64,000 nucleotides of DNA from Bemisia tabaci (lineage: Eukaryota > Arthropoda > Insecta > Hemiptera > Aleyrodidae), in the NCBI RefSeq assembly GCF_918797505.1, contig NC_092795.1, positions 29,747,131 to 29,811,130 on the forward strand, read 5' to 3'. Within the stretch, counting starts at the first letter, position 1. Each line of letters begins with the position of its first letter. The notes below the pieces were generated by a model, which had not been told where the DNA came from, did no database searches, and saw nothing but the letters and a program-made list of their open reading frames with translations. The position numbers and the translations under genes were made by a program. Of the stretch, positions 32,750 through 43,749 are shown one piece after another.

Positions 32750-34770
32750 ATTTTCTATCTCGTTTACCGTGTTTCAAAATTTTCGCCTCTCCTTTACCAT
32801 GTTGAAGGAGAACAAGTCTACATTATTCCTTGCAGTTTTAAAAAAATTTTCTTCGCCTAGAGAGGATAAATCAAGGAGGTTTTAAAGAATTAACGTTGCC
32901 GTATACAATTCCGATGTTCATATTCGATGCTTATTAGTGCAATTGCTCCCAGCCAGAGGAAGATTGAACCAATGAGAGTCGAGTAGGAAACTCGGCGTTT
33001 CTATACTTGACTTCTCCTCGCTCCTATCTTTCCCAGATTTCAAGTTTTCCCAAAACAATTCACACAGCAGGGAAAATGGAACTCGGAAATGGACTCCTAA
33101 ATGAGATATCAACAAACATTTTAACATGGCCCAAAAATGGGAAAAAGATCATACTAATGACGTCTCGTGTATTTCTGCCGTTTAATCATTGTAAATTGTA
33201 ATGTGTAACTTTAAACATCCTCACCTCTTTTAGTAGTTGATTCTTAGATTTCATACTGTGTGCTTCTTCTTCCTTGTAAAGTTTTGAAGAGACCTTAAAA
33301 AATAACGTTTAAACGTTAGAGCGTTAAAATTGAATTATTCAGCGTTGAACGTTGAAGTTATTCAGTTCAGGAGGAGACCAAAGTGTCCAAAAGAAGAAGA
33401 CTAAGCAAGACAGGTTGTGACAGTCTTTGGATTGCTCAAATACGAGCAGTAAATGACGAGAGTAAAATGTCCTGCAAGTTGAACTTCGCCTGGAAAGTTA
33501 TGAAAACTTCAGGGTCTGGCAAGAAAGTTTCTTCCTCCAATTCTAGTATCCGGATTATGAAACCGCCGAGCTGAAAGGGGCACATGAGGAAAGGAAAAAC
33601 GGAATAGTCAACCTAGTTTCGTTAGATGAAAGTAGTAAAAGAAAAAGATAAAGCTATTAAGATGACTAATCCCTGTTGGTGGACTTAATTTTCTCCGCAG
33701 CTCAATAGAAAAGAAACTCTCTCTCTCAGGTAGTGGCAGTGCGAAGGGAAACAATTACTGTTACGACGGATGATCCATGGGTAAAAAACTCGGATTTCCG
33801 GTTTCTTTTCAGTAAAGTTTTTAAGACGTGCATCGAGAACCATAAAAAAAAAACTTGCTGGGAAAATCTTCAAAGCAGTTGGCGTGTAAGAATTATTCAA
33901 ATGAGCCAACTCGTCGAAAAAATGGGAAAATAGATGCACACATATGGACTACATTTTGGAATTCGGAATCTTTATTTCATGCTCATCTGTGATATCACCT
34001 ATCTGCATCGGGGAACTGTCATACATTTGCTGTTTTTTTGTATGAGTCAGAAATAGTAGTTTCTTATCGCAGATTGTAGTCCATGTGACCGTACATGAAA
34101 AACGGGACGGAATTCCAAAGAAATATACATCGAGCTATTGCTACTGCATTGTGGAATATCATACAAACATTTTGGGACAAATCACTCCCGGAAATGTCAA
34201 ACCAGCTGGATTTATTACAGTTTGAATTTTGCGGTTCAAAATATGGAGTGAGGCAACTTTATTTAAAATGTTTATCTCCTTTTTTTTAAAACTCGGGCTT
34301 GCCGGATGAGAATTTAAGAACACAAATGTTACATTACGTCAAAGAAAAGAACGCTTGATTTTGTTACCTTTGCAAAAATTATGAATACAAAAACGAAAGA
34401 ATCGATTTACCAGAATTCGATCCGTTCAAACTTCCAAACACGCCGGGAGTCTGATTGCTACTGAGAGATTGATGGAGTTTATCGTTTCGACGGTTTGAGA
34501 GTTTTGCTCAGTTGCAATGCCTAGGAATATAAATGATATTGTAAATGAGTAATTTATCTGGAAATGTACTAGTTTTAAATATATTTGGCAACACTGCTGA
34601 TCCAAGTTTCTGAAGAATCAGACTTGCGCACAGGCCTTAGTTATCGAGTGCCGTCGCGATCAGTGATTTGTATCAAGGTGGTGTACAAAATTGAGACATC
34701 GTAAAGTGTTCATGGTTTTTTTTTTAGCTAGACTCCCTTCTCCTCAATTCCTACTACACAACTAGCCTGG
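32750..34770. other. Intergenic AT-rich sequence, no supported gene
   Basis: Short ORFs on both strands have no family resemblance and overlap each other. 32755-32900 contains a weak copy of repeat R2 (TCTCGTTTACCGTGTTTCAA, CTTCGCCTAGAGAGG). Nothing else recognised. Confidence 0.35.
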
Positions 34771-34774
34771 GGCA

Positions 34775-35032
34775 ACTGTTGATTGAGACCATCGAATTCG
34801 GGTCGCCTTGCCGGAAATCGAACTGGGACCTCCTGTGCGGTCGCTGGTCGGCGAGAAAAGCACATCAGCGCCTACAAGAGTGTGGGAATACTTCACGCAT
34901 TGCGCCTAAACGCAGCGCGGCCGCTGCGCCCGCTGGTTGGCGCGGAAAGCATATCAGCGCCTGCTACACTGAAGGAATACTTCACGCATTGCGCCAAACA
35001 CGGTTCCGTCACTGGTACGCGTGAAGTGAAAC
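34775..35032 (-). repeat. tRNA-derived SINE-like repeat with tandem units
   Basis: Read on the minus strand, two units with GCGCAATGCGTGAAGTATTC and TGTAGGCGCTGATRTGCTTT (35005 and 34905) lead into a tRNA-like segment at about 34860-34800: CCGCACAGGAGGTCCCAGTTCGATTTCCGG. It contains a good Pol III B box (GTTCGATTTCC) and variable-loop-like spacing. The same units, without the tRNA-like part, form the array at 7533-7800. Confidence 0.6.
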
Positions 35033-35480
35033 GCATTTGGATAATTCTCAAAATCAATATTTTTGAGATCCGTCAAAGCGAAAATATTTTCCTTGCAATA
35101 AAATTTAAAGGTTAGACGATGAGATTGCTTTTTTTTTGTTCGATGATTGCGTTTCTCCCCCATTTCATAAGAATCTTAAGACCCTCTTATTTATCGAGCA
35201 ATTTCTTCGGCTTTCGACGTATACGACGTAGATTTAGAATTTTTTGCCGGCTTTTTTAATACAACATTTGGAAAAAGCAGATCAAATTACCCTAGAAATC
35301 ATTATGTTTTGAATGATATCAAGCGGAAGTTATCGACTAAGCGCCGCTAGAGACACTTTCTGGCCCACCGTGCTCCTGGTTACAGAGCCAGCGCTACACT
35401 AAAGGGGGCCGACATTTTCGGAAGATAAGAGATTTTGAGCATCTCCGGATTATTGGTGTCGCAGATCATCATGAAAACAG

Positions 35481-35640
35481 CAGTGGCGTAGCGTGAATTG
35501 CGATATATCGATTGTTATGCTATTTAAACCTATGGTAAAGAATCGATTATTAAGATGTTCGCTGCGAACACCCTGTTTATCGATCCTTTTCAATAGGTTT
35601 ATATAACAATCGATATATCGCAATTCACGCCACGCCATTG
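35481..35640. mobile_element. hAT-type MITE (CAGTGGCG family) with exact 8-bp target duplication
   Basis: GAAAACAG occurs at 35473-35480 and 35641-35648. Between them is a 160-bp near-perfect palindrome with ends CAGTGGCGTAGCGTGAATTG..CAATTCACGCCACGCCATTG, arms CGATATATCGATTGTTAT, and centre GTTCGCTGCGAAC. Confidence 0.9.
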
Positions 35641-35649
35641 GAAAACAGG

Positions 35650-38310
35650 CAGGGGATGCTTCACAACCTAAAAGGGAATCGGAATGCAAACATTTGATGG
35701 GAAGGATTCCGAAAAATATTTCAAGCAGAGCCCCTGAATAAGAAGGGAGACGTAACCTTACATCGAAAGAAAATCATTAATGTCTCATTTTTTATAAATA
35801 GCGGTCATCTACTTGACGCTCCGGTCCAAGATCTCAAGCCACCAACAGGACGCTCATATCCTAGTTTCAACGATGATCTCTCAGAAATATGTTCACATAT
35901 TTTTCACCGCGGCGGGGTACGGATATTCCGTGCTTTTAATCTAACATAATGAAATCAGCCCGAGTTACGAGAGTGCTCATTTTTTAGGCATAAAAAGGCG
36001 AGCCGAATTTGTCACCGTGATGACAAAAGAGCGTTACTCCATGCCCACGATGAGCCCTGTTGCCCCCGTTAGTTCCATGGTTTCAAGGGATCCTGTGAAA
36101 ACGAAATTACGCGAAGCGACCGGTGGTGACCGCTGGCCAAGACCGGTGATATATGAGTTGTTTACCCGTCAGCATCTCGTGCCATATGGTTAACCGGGGG
36201 GGGGGGGGGGGGTTGGTGGTGTCAAGGGGGAGGGGAAGGGAGGCCGCAGCGTTGCATCGGCCGATCCAGGAATGAGGGTCACTTATTTATGATAGATTAG
36301 CTCGATTTAAAAGCCTCGCGGCGAAGGGAGATAATAATCAGCATAATTTTGCCTAGGTATCCAGCCTCATATTATTTTGAAATCTTTGAGGACCGTGAAC
36401 AAATATCGGCATCATCTTACCTCTTTAATTGTCTATTGAAGAAGTTATGAAAGATCGGTGAGAAAGATCTGATCTTACTGAACCGATCGCGCCTTCATGT
36501 CCACATGATACTCAAAGCACTACTCCAAAGTTAGTTTAGTTGCTTACCCCAGCCAAAACCAACTTAGCTCAATAGTAGGAAGTCACAATATACACATAAC
36601 GACGCAATTTAAATATGTTGTAATACTTTAGTACATAGTACATGTCTCAAATGAGCACTTTCTTTCCTAGATTCCTCTCTATAATGTTACATTTCGTACC
36701 CGTCCTGACAAGAGAAACGTTTCCTAACTTTGCCATATTTATCTTAAATGATAAAGAATTGAGGAAATAGGAAGCATGAAGATTGTGATGTTGAAATTCT
36801 TAAAAACAAATTCTAAAAAACAAATTAAAATTAAATAAAAACAATTCTATTCTAAAATTCTAATTGTGAGACACGATAGCCGCGAGCCTTGGTACACAAA
36901 TCTTAAATAGATGACTATTTCTGCACGGATGATGTTTTTATGCGTACCTCGAAAATTGAAGGCAAAGAAGCAATATCAGGACACCAATAACCATTTTAGT
37001 AGGATTTCATCAATGTGAAATCAAAGCTTCTACCACGCTAATAATATTGAACTGTCATTTTTACATTAATTATTTATTTACCCATGATCATAGAGATTTG
37101 AACAGGCGAGCATCGGTTTTGTCTTGTCTGTATTTCATGTAAAATTGTACGCGAGGCAAGATGGTGAAGAAGAAGATACAGAAATCTCAAATAGATGACA
37201 ATATCTTGATTGGAAACTGAAGACAGAACAACAATTTCTGAACTTCCCCTACTTTCATCAATGCGAAATCAAAGTTTTTAACGCGCCAATATGGAGCGTT
37301 AACTTGACAACAGACCGATTGACGGAATCCGTCGAAGACCACAGCTTGGATGTTGAAGCCGAAAATACCAGGAGCAAGAACAAAGCTCATATTTACCAAA
37401 CATGATGTATTGGCGTGGCCCTGCTTCCTCTCTCCAACCGCGGAAGATGGATCGGGGTGAGCAAATTTAATATTCGCGTTTTTATCGAATCATCGCCGTG
37501 TTCATGCTGTTTTGTCATCCTTCGCAGTTCCAACACACATTATCTCCGACGTTGCCGTAATTGCGGAAAAATCAAGTTTTTGTGAGTCTATGAAACGAGT
37601 CTCCGTACGTTAAGAAGAATTCCGGCCAAAATCTTGTCCCGGTCAGTTCTTGATTGATGTTATCGTCCAATGTGTCCATATTTAAGCTATATCGTCCATA
37701 TTTATGATAAAAGGAAGTATCCTTCACGTAAATCGTATACACACAGTTCTTTTCTAGCCTAAATAATCCGATTATGCACCTTCAATTCTTCGTTTACTTG
37801 ACGAAGAAACCAAGTTCATTCCAGCGAAATTTGCAAAATTGACGTGAACAAAATTAAGACGGCACAGTTTTTATCCATAATTTGTCTGATTTTTCCATGC
37901 GATCAGAAGGAGAATAAGTGAACTTTCCAGTCGGAAATTCTGAATACTTGCTTGGTGCATGTAAAATTTACAAAAGGAAAATTTACGTCGTTTAAATGTA
38001 GTTACGTCCTTTCGTCCGGAAATAATAAATGCATGAAAAAGCGAATTAAACAAATTAAAAATGGAGAATATTCTTCCAATTTTTAGATAGGTACGGCCAT
38101 TTGACTCGAACGAACAGGCTTCTTACGACAGTGGAAGGTAGATGAACGAGGGCTTTAAAAATCGAAAAAGTGTCTCAAGTAGCCCATGGACCGTAATGCT
38201 CGCACAATCCTCCAGAACTTCCGCTTTTCCATAATTTTATTGACACGCAGGAAACTCAATAAAATACTTCTTTTGGGATCCAATAGGCGTCACGTTTAGT
38301 CTCACCACCA
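35650..38310. other. Intergenic sequence; GC-richer patch at 36000-36260
   Basis: No gene supported. The patch at 36030-36185 (CATGCCCACGATGAGCCCTG, GCGAAGCGACCGGTGGTGAC) has no long ORF and ends in a poly-G run (36197-36211). It could be a conserved regulatory block or a lost promoter. 36898-37030 and 37180-37300 look like two diverged pieces of one unknown repeat (shared AAATAGATGAC and GAAATCAAAG). Confidence 0.35.
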
Positions 38311-38311
38311 C

Positions 38312-38572
38312 CCTGCCGTGCTAAGGAAGAACACTGTATGAGCCTCCAGGCGTTGCCAAGTTTCCTCCGATAAAAACCTAAATTACTGGGAAAATTCTGA
38401 AAATTATTTTCCAAAATTTTCAGAGCATTTTGTACGCAATTTAATCTAAAATATCTGAAAATTTCAAAGAAAAATGTGCATAAATGTCGTCAAAAATACA
38501 TGTTTTATCAAGGGAAATTTGGCAACTCTTGAATGTTCATACGGCGTTGTTCCTTAGCACGGCTTAGCACGG
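38312..38572. mobile_element. CTGCCGTGCTAAGG MITE, copy 2
   Basis: CTGCCGTGCTAAGGAAGAAC on the left, GTTCCTTAGCACGG on the right, and an interior that matches 6503-6755 closely (TTTTCCAAAATTTTCAGAGCATTT, CATGTTTTATC). The right end is followed by an extra TTAGCACGG, a small terminal duplication. Confidence 0.8.
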
Positions 38573-38671
38573 ACGTTTGGTATTAAAATTTCTGGGTCCC
38601 CCGCTAAGGGCCCACTTATGTTCGGAATCTATCGCACATACGTTCTTTGAAGTCAAAGCTGGGCGATTTCC

Positions 38672-38689
38672 CCCCCCCCCCCCCCCCCC
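38672..38689. repeat. Poly-C run
   Basis: About 18 C residues within a short GC-rich stretch. The proline-rich and glycine-rich ORFs on either strand are artefacts. Confidence 0.75.
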
Positions 38690-39035
38690 GGCGAGTCCCT
38701 CGTTTGCAGGTCGGGCACCGCTGCGGCTCGAATGCCGCTTTTTATTTGGAATCATCACTTTTTACCGTGTTAACTCAACATAAAATGCAAAATTTATCGT
38801 ATAATCCGACAACCCTGGCTTGCGGGAATAAATGGGATGAGGATTTGCATTCTGTAGTCTACCCAAAATTGGAAGCTTGGGTCGTGTTCGGGATGAGAAG
38901 GTTTAGATAACGGCGTATCAAAGGAGCGGAGGGTACACAGTTGCCGCCCAAAAAACCCGAGCCGTATATGAGCCCCAGTCATCCCCCCTTCCAGTTGCTT
39001 ACGTAATACTTGAGAGGTGCGGGAAAAACAATACC

Positions 39036-39487
39036 TTAAGGTGATTCGATGGACGCCATATTTTGTGTCAGAATGGCCGGCATGCGATATATCGCATCAA
39101 TTAGTTCCATTTTTTCAGCTACTCGTCATTTTTCTCCAATTTTGAGATCGCAATTCTGTTGTCAGGAGACTAAAGCACTCACTTACCAATTTTAACAAAG
39201 AAATTTAACGTACTAAAGGCGTGATTTTTTTAGAGAGAAAACATCGCATTCGATACTGATATCGAAACTGCACTCGAATGCGATATTTTCTCTCTAAAAA
39301 AACCACGCCTTTATGACGTTGAATTTCTTTGTTAAAATTCGTACGTGAGTGCTTTAGTCTCCTGACAACAGAACTGCGATCTCAAAATTGGAGAAAAATG
39401 ACGAGTAGCTGGAAAAATGGAACCAATGGGTGCGATAGATCGCATTCCTTTCTGACACAAAATATGGCGTCCATCGAATCACCTTAA
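39036..39487. mobile_element. TTAA-flanked palindromic MITE (piggyBac-like)
   Basis: TTAA at 39036 and 39484 bounds inverted arms of about 200 bp: AGGTGATTCGATGGACGCCA..TGGCGTCCATCGAATCACCT. They continue through GACTAAAGCACTCAC and TTAGAGAGAAAA. The short centre reads CGATACTGATATCG. TTAA is the hallmark piggyBac target. Confidence 0.85.
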
Positions 39488-39504
39488 TATCGTTTGCTGT
39501 TCGT

Positions 39505-40065
39505 AGAAATTTTGGAGAATTTGCAGATGCTTGAAATTTGATGAATTCCCTGTTTAAGTGGACGCTACTGAGTGAGCTGAACACAAGGCTAACTTTGGTT
39601 TATAAATTGAAAAATTATTGAAAGAGTGAAAATAAAACTTGAGCAATTCGCCGACTCTACAAATATGCAATGATTTGCTAAAAACGGCAAAATTAACTCT
39701 TTTAGCACTCGCAGATGAAGCAATAAAAAAGTTGCGTACAAATCAGGTCCATTCGTACTGAAAGACTGCCGCAGCAAGAAATGTACCAAACGAAAACGAG
39801 TGATACTTCGGCAAAATAACCATAAATCGACGGCGTTAGTCCGCAATCACATATTTCATTTGCGGTGTTTGAAAATCTCCACCACTATGTTATTTTCTTT
39901 AAAGAAGAACAAATTGACGTTGCTCCTTGAAGTTTTTGCAGAATTTTCTTCGCATAGCGAAGAAAACTCACGACAGTTTTAGAGAATTGCCGGTGAGTAG
40001 TTTTCAGTTTAAAAAATGAAGTATGACAGGAAGTCTGCGACGCACGGTGGATCGAAACCTGCAAA
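39505..40065. repeat. Copies of repeat families R1 and R2, back to back
   Basis: 39505-39765 matches R1 (TTTGATGAATTCCCTGTTTAAGTGGACGCTACTGAG, GATGAAGCAATAAAAAA). 39826-40065 matches R2 (GACGGCGTTAGTCCGCAATCACATA, TTTTTGCAGAATTTTCTTCG, AAGTATGACAGGAAGTCTGC). Neither encodes protein. Confidence 0.6.
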
Positions 40066-40671
40066 AAGTCGGACATGGGCGATTCTCACAAATAGTCATT
40101 TCATTGATGTAAATGTCTTCCCAAAGAGTTATATTTTATGATACAGGTATTGGTTTTCAATTTTTTAACCCCAGTTTAACGCACTTAGCCTCCTAAAGTG
40201 GCTCAGGCGGCACTCGAAAAATGTTGCCTCACTCGGGACAAACCGTTCGCCTGTTGGCATTTCCCTCCGATAGATTTATGACAATTTCTGACTAAAGTAT
40301 ATGTAGCTTGTCCTCCTCCTTAAGTAGAATATATTTCACTAATAACAAGTTAAAATATCGCTATTTTTATAAGCGGTATTCTTGCTTAAAAGTACCCTCC
40401 TCAGTACCGTAAAAATAATAATATAGCTAGACTTTTAACTAGCTATTTCAGCGTATTTCAGGGAAACCTTTGTATAGCAGTGTTAACTGATCCCTGAAGA
40501 TTCATTATCAAGAAAAAATTGGCTGCCCCAAAGTGCCATTTTGAGAATAAAGCTTAAATGATTTTGAAAAAGTGAGGTTCATAAAATGGTGGCTCGAGAG
40601 AATTCGAATTTCACAGGTCTGTGGCAAATAAACACCGGGCATTTGATAGGTGATCTATATGTAATTTTTAG

Positions 40672-40830
40672 TGCTGAGTCCGGAAATGACCTTGGTTTTT
40701 CTCCTACACCCACCGATTTTCCGGAAAATTGAGATTTTCCACTTAAAATGGACTTTTCGGGAAATGTGATTTTCCGGAAAACTGGTGCATGGTAAAGAGA
40801 AACCGAGGTCATTTTCGAATCCAGGAGACA
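40672..40830. repeat. Small imperfect palindrome
   Basis: GAGTCCGGAAATGACCTTGG and ACCGAGGTCATTTTCGAATC are inverted, as are TTTTCCGGAAAATTGA and TGATTTTCCGGAAAACT. Probably a decayed MITE. Confidence 0.55.
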
Positions 40831-41093
40831 AAAATACATGAGGAAAAACATGCCTTGCGTGGTTAAAAAAATGTCCACGTTGTTTCAGATAACGAAGTTT
40901 TCCTCTCAAATGTCCTAGTCGACGCATATGATACTAATCCGTTTGTTTTGCGTCTGAAAAGACGGTAAAATTATATCAAGTTGGTGTCTAATGGAGCATT
41001 TTTCATCTACTACTTGATGCTTAAGTAAAAAATGGCCTAAATTCTATTCTATCTTCTAGCTATTTCCCAAAAACTCGCGTTTTTTTGACATCG

Positions 41094-41095
<2 letters not shown>

Positions 41096-41132
<37 letters not shown>
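41096..41132. repeat. Poly(T) run of about 37 bp
   Basis: A T homopolymer on the plus strand, i.e. a poly(A) tail on the minus strand. No recognisable retroposon body is attached. Confidence 0.8.
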
Positions 41133-41134
<2 letters not shown>

Positions 41135-41138
<4 letters not shown>

Positions 41139-42340
41139 AATTTCTTCGGAAAATTAGAAGTTAATAGAGAAAATTGAGGTAATATGAGCTTCAGCAGCAA
41201 TCATTAAGCCGAAGAAGCTCCATTAGATACCTAAGTATAAATAAAGGCAGTGTACAATGGTGACTCGCGGGGCCCTTAATTAGGAAGGCTCGGATAATAC
41301 ATGATTTGTGTTGATTGATGTGTATTTGATTTGTATTGTTCTCTCATATTTTTCCCCCTTGTCATTTTCTTTTGTTAGAAAGCTAAAAAGGTGCCCAGGA
41401 GTGAAGGGGAAAGGAGATCCTCTGTTTTCCTCTCAACATTTTCGGATTTCTATTAATTCATTTTTTGGGGGAAAGGAGGGGGAATGGTAAAAGAGATGAG
41501 TAATATACGTTTTATATAGGATATTTAAACATTTTACCGGAGAGAAAAGACCATTGAACACTTAAAACTTCGATTGAAATGAGTGTAGAAAGTTTAAACT
41601 TATTTGTTGTTAAACAATATCTCTTTATTTATCTGAAATTGTGCCAAAATACATATCTAAACCCAATAATCAGGAAAAATAGTCATCAAAAATGAAATCT
41701 GCGACGAAAAATACATAAGAATCATGTATCCTGATTTGTTTTATGAGCGCAAACACTACGTAAATGAGCAAACCAAGTCACGTGATGTGCCATGTCCGGC
41801 CTGCCTATGACTCGATCCACCGTGCGACGTCGCAAACCGAGTTATGTGATTGCCGTCTTACACCGTCGAAAAATATTTTGGGTGGGTTTAATACACTGCA
41901 ATTCGGCATGAGGTATCATTAGGAGTTATTTAAAACTCCCTAAAAAGGAGGAGTCAATACCATGAACTGGCGGCCAGGGTAAAAGTCGTCCGGTTCTTTC
42001 TGCCCCCCCCCCCCCCCCCGGGTACGTAGGGTTCAGATTTGATTAAAATTCCATCAAGATAGTGTGCTTTCATACGGCTGAATGTGATTTGGTTAGCTCC
42101 ATAGACCTTCCCTCCCGGATAGAATTCGCCGGATTGCAAGTCCCTAGAAAGCTTTCTTGTTCTTCGAAACCAATTTCAAAATAGTACTCTGATTTAAAAT
42201 TCAATCAAGATTCAACTTCCGCTGAGGATCCATTTTCTGATTGTACGCGTAGGGCTTTTTTATTTGTTTTTACAAGCATCCTTATATCCGGAAACATCCC
42301 CCTGTCTCATCAGTATTGTACAGTCCATCTTAATAAAGTA
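41135..42340. other. Intergenic, no supported gene
   Basis: AT-rich. A 55-bp module at 41822-41878 (CGACGTCGCAAACCGAGTTA) is the right end of repeat R2. A poly-C run lies at 42003-42019. Confidence 0.35.
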
Positions 42341-42844
42341 GAGATGTTGCATGTGTGAGGAATTTGCGATTTGACTGTTGATTCTCATGCAAAAGTTCGC
42401 AAGAAACACGATGGTGTCTCTGGTTTTCTCTAAAATTAACTCCCAATAGCTCAAAAAAAGCTCTCAAGTTGAGGCCAAAATGGAGGGGATATCCCACCCT
42501 ACCCTGAGAGTCCACGTCTACATTAAGACAAACTCTCCATGCAAAGATAGGGAGCAAACACATTAGCAGTGATGCCGTGTTTTCAGTTTTGGAGTCCCCA
42601 ATTAAAGTGGCAGCCCTGTCAATGTATTTGCTCCCTATCTTTGCATGGAGAGTTTGTTTTGATGTATAGGTGGACTCTCAGGATAGCGCAGGATATCCCC
42701 TCCATTTTGGCCTCAACTTGAGAGTTTTTTTTTTTGAGCTTGGGAGTTGATTTCAGAGAAAACCGGTGGCACCATCATGTTTCTCGTGAACTTTTACATA
42801 AGAATCAATGGTCAAATCGCAAATTCCTCACACATGCAACATCT
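42341..42844. mobile_element. Palindromic element of about 0.5 kb
   Basis: Inverted arms of about 230 bp: GAGATGTTGCATGTGTGAGG..CACACATGCAACATCTC. The shared inner blocks are CCAAAATGGAGGGGATATCC, GAGAGTCCAC and ACTCTCCATGCAAAGATAGG. The loop (about 42560-42620) is unpaired. No ORF beyond the mirrored ones. Confidence 0.85.
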
Positions 42845-43075
42845 CCATTGTATAGTCCATCTCAGTAAAAGTCAGACATTTCCTCCTTACACTGTTTGTA
42901 TGAGGACATCGTGGCTTGTACTACCCACAAGCAGTGCGAGGGGAAAATGTCTAAATTTATTTTAAATAGACTATACAAAACAAATAAGACATTTTAATGT
43001 TTATAATCTGTTCAAAATAAGTCAAATTTTAGCTAGTTGCAAGCCAACTGCGCTCTTGTGCGGAAGAAATTTGCC

Positions 43076-43393
43076 CTAAAATTGATGCTTATATGGGCAG
43101 CCACTCTTGATTACTTTTTGGAGCTGCTCCTGGTCGCGGAACAAGTTTGAATCGATAATTATGATATCACACTCCGCAGCAGACTCTTGCGTGTCGTGTA
43201 AATTATTTATCAGTACAGGTTTTCGATAATTGAAAAGCAGAGACGAGCTAGCCGTATACAACACGCGACGGGAACAGCCGGCGGAAACCTTCGCTGAATT
43301 ATGACGAAACCACCGGAGCAGCTGAATCAAGCATCCATTGTTACAGGGAGCTGAAAATACATCGTCAATAATAATCAGCCTTTTTTTTAACAT
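43076..43393 (-). CDS. Unidentified ORF, 105 aa
   Basis: I do not recognise the family. The ORF starts MLKKRLIIIDDVFSAP, whose hhhhDD pattern resembles a Walker B strand, and later has ECDIIIIDSNLF. Residue composition is balanced and protein-like (mixed charged, hydrophobic and aromatic residues), unlike the palindrome-derived ORFs nearby. It overlaps no repeat found elsewhere in the window. It has no visible splice partner, and nothing around it gives context. It may be an exon or a broken domesticated fragment of a viral or transposon ATPase-like gene, or chance. Confidence 0.3.
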   Translation of the reverse strand: MLKKRLIIIDDVFSAPCNNGCLIQLLRWFRHNSAKVSAGCSRRVLYTASSSLLFNYRKPVLINNLHDTQESAAECDIIIIDSNLFRDQEQLQKVIKSGCPYKHQF

Positions 43394-43439
43394 AAAAGTT
43401 CCTCCTTATATATATCTGGGAACATGAATGATCAGTCGA

Positions 43440-43745
43440 ATATCAGTGTTTAAGTGGAAACTATTGAGTAAACTAAACACAAGAATACCCTTGGTTCATG
43501 AATTGAACAATTATTGGAGAAGATATGATATGACAAATTGATCTAATCTGGTAAAATACGTGTGTTTAAATGGGAAATGCCGCCAGATGACGTCACTAGG
43601 TGGCACATTTTCTCACTTTTAAATCTATATTCCTCCGATTTCCCATTTCAGAAAATAATTACAAAAAATGCTGTGAAATCAGCTGTTCAAGCACTTTCAG
43701 ATGAAGCAATAAAAAATTTGCATGCAAATTCTCCATTGGACGCAC
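43440..43745. repeat. Dispersed repeat family R1, copy 2
   Basis: Colinear with 6095-6400: ACAAGAATACCCTTGGTTCA, TTGAACAATTATTGGAGAAG, AAATGGGAAATGC, CACTAGGTGGCACATTTTCT, GATGAAGCAATAAAAAATTT. Non-coding. Confidence 0.65.
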
Positions 43746-43749
43746 GTTG

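Noticed and set aside
34800..34870. True tRNA gene
   Set aside because: Only a B-box-like segment is present. No complete cloverleaf or A box could be drawn, and it is joined to dispersed repeat units.
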